From contig CALBDS010000001.1 of NCBI GenBank assembly GCA_937927415.1, positions 186,001-250,000 on the forward strand: 64,000 nt of DNA. The letters run 5' to 3'. Of this stretch, positions 63,211 to 64,000 are shown piece by piece. Made by a program: the position numbers and the translations under genes. Origin of the DNA: an uncultured Rhodospirillaceae bacterium. Lineage in GTDB: Bacteria > Pseudomonadota > Alphaproteobacteria > Azospirillales > Azospirillaceae. The stretch's first letter is position 1; each line of letters starts with the position of its first letter. Below the pieces are notes generated by a model that saw nothing but the letters and a program-made list of their open reading frames with translations, ran no database searches and was not told the origin of the DNA.

Positions 63211-63705
63211 ATGACGAAGCGCCGCGAACCGCTGTCGCTGGAAGACGCGGTCTTTCTCGTCCACGCCACGCTGGGGGATTCGCGCGTGGAGGAAATCACC
63301 GGAAAGTCGGCCCGCCTCGTGCGCATGTGGTCGGACCCCGACGACGACGCCCACCGCATCCCGCTGATCCAGGCCCTGCGCCTGGACCGTGGGATGGTTC
63401 AGCGGGGGGAGGCTCCGCCGATCCTGACCGCCTACCGCACCGAGTTGCGCCGCACCGCCGATGCCGCCCTGTCGCCCGGTGATCCGCTGGCGCGTCTGTC
63501 GGATGTGATGGTGGAATTGGGCGACGTGGCCGCCGCCGTGCGCCGCGCCTGCTGCTCCGGCGGAGACGGTGGGCGGCGGATCACCGCGGATGAGGCGCGC
63601 GAGGTACTGCGCGAACTGGCCGAACTGCGCGGGCAAATCGACGCCTTCGAACGCGATGTGACCGCCGCCGTGCCGGCCCGCCCCCGCGCCGTCGAAGGGG
63701 TGTAG
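63211..63705 (+). CDS. Phage early-region regulatory-like protein
   Basis: 164 residues. SLEDAVFLVHATLGDSRVEEITGKSARLVRMWSDPDDDAHRIPLIQALRLD resembles the CII/regulatory HTH proteins of phages; the second half is helical (AREVLRELAELRGQIDAFERDV). Located in the early rightward operon after Cro. Family assignment is not firm. Confidence 0.65.
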   Translation: MTKRREPLSLEDAVFLVHATLGDSRVEEITGKSARLVRMWSDPDDDAHRIPLIQALRLDRGMVQRGEAPPILTAYRTELRRTADAALSPGDPLARLSDVMVELGDVAAAVRRACCSGGDGGRRITADEAREVLRELAELRGQIDAFERDVTAAVPARPRAVEGV

Positions 63706-63707
63706 CC

Positions 63708-64000
63708 ATGACCGCCGGCACCCCCCACCCCTTCGATCCCGGTATTGCCCTGTCGCTGGCCTGTGGCCGGGTGCTGATCGGCACGGCGCAGGATGCCGAC
63801 ATCGAAGCCCTGCGGGCCGCCATCGCGGCGGTGCCCGACGTGCCCAGTGCCGCGCGCGGTCTGGCCCGGATCGCGGCGGCATGGCTGGCCGGCGACATGG
63901 ATTCCCGCGCGCTGGCCGCCGCGCTGACCGTTTTCAACGCCCCTTTCTGCGGCGGCCCGCCTGTCGGGCGCCGTCCTTGTGCGCCGGTTCCGCCGGGCCA
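63708..64000 (+). CDS. Hypothetical phage protein, partial
   Basis: Starts at 63708, 2 bases after the previous stop, and stays open to the window edge (about 97 residues). Ala-rich, with ALRAAIAAVPDVPSAARGLARIAAAWLAGDMD. Not recognised; the remainder lies outside the window. Confidence 0.6.
   Translation, partial: MTAGTPHPFDPGIALSLACGRVLIGTAQDADIEALRAAIAAVPDVPSAARGLARIAAAWLAGDMDSRALAAALTVFNAPFCGGPPVGRRPCAPVPPG

Larger units (their letters stand above)
52458..64000. mobile_element. Phage-like integrated island at tRNA-Lys (right end outside the window)
   Basis: The block opens with a tyrosine integrase next to a tRNA 3' end, then an excisionase-like gene, several short ATGA-overlapping phage-type genes, antirepressor genes, and a divergent repressor/Cro switch with tandem operators. 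Cargo includes an EamA transporter, an Mrr-type endonuclease, and a WHxH protein. No structural, packaging or lysis genes are seen up to 64000. It may be a prophage or a satellite; only its left part is visible. Confidence 0.85.

Overview
The window is about two thirds GC and codes densely on both strands. Gene content suggests an alphaproteobacterium of the Rhodospirillales, most like Azospirillum: a form II-type carbon monoxide dehydrogenase (CODH)-like cluster, a TRAP-TAXI transporter with DUF1850, PhoX, a methyl-accepting chemotaxis protein (MCP) and hybrid sensor kinases, and a phage-like island typical of this group. This placement is inferred from reading the sequence, not from a search.

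Layout, left to right. 1-1.6 kb: the start of a DsbD-like gene (minus strand), yqgE, tRNA-Leu(CAG) and tRNA-Ala(GGC). 1.9-4.5 kb: a TPP riboswitch and a thiamine-precursor ABC operon (thiZ-thiX-thiY order). 4.5-11.7 kb: a Ser/Thr/Ala-rich unknown protein, a universal stress protein, a CitMHS/NhaD-like carrier and a TAXI-TRAP-DUF1850 operon. 11.9-21.1 kb: a molybdenum hydroxylase operon in the order coxS-coxL-coxM, with a DUF29 gene, coxD, coxE, a split xdhC and a MoeA/MocA-like fusion. 21-26.8 kb: a 5'-nucleotidase, an unknown conserved protein, a thioesterase and a divergent LysR/MFS pair. 27-31.3 kb: a second NitT/TauT-type ABC transporter, split by an orphan AbrB-type antitoxin and the tail of a lost Doc toxin. 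31.4-39.5 kb: photolyase, phoX, an MCP, and a zur-cobW-arfB operon. 39.8-46.3 kb: a regulatory patch with a hybrid kinase, a redoxin and three LuxR-type regulators. 46.7-52.4 kb: small membrane proteins, an AAA ATPase, kup, a GNAT acetyltransferase and cysQ.

From tRNA-Lys (52.46 kb) to the right edge lies an integrated phage-like island. It holds an integrase, an excisionase-like gene, a TOPRIM/Spo11-like protein, small zinc-ribbon and lipoprotein genes, an EamA transporter, an AT-richer Mrr-type endonuclease, a broken Bro-N antirepressor next to an intact P22_AR_N antirepressor, a ribbon-helix-helix/DUF1640 pair, a PAS-LuxR regulator followed by a WHxH protein with three C-terminal AGA(E/D)CFRPP repeats, and a divergent repressor/Cro switch. 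The far end of the island is outside the window.

The most interesting signals are these. Perfect CAGCATAATTATGCTG palindromes occur both in the phage switch and about 7 kb away in front of the EamA gene. The WHxH/CFRPP-repeat protein is coupled to a dedicated PAS-LuxR regulator. A dense TGATGCA operator cluster lies in front of the RHH-DUF1640 pair. Two structured leaders lie at 46.6 kb and 48.85-48.95 kb, the second upstream of kup beside an unlisted 32-residue membrane peptide.
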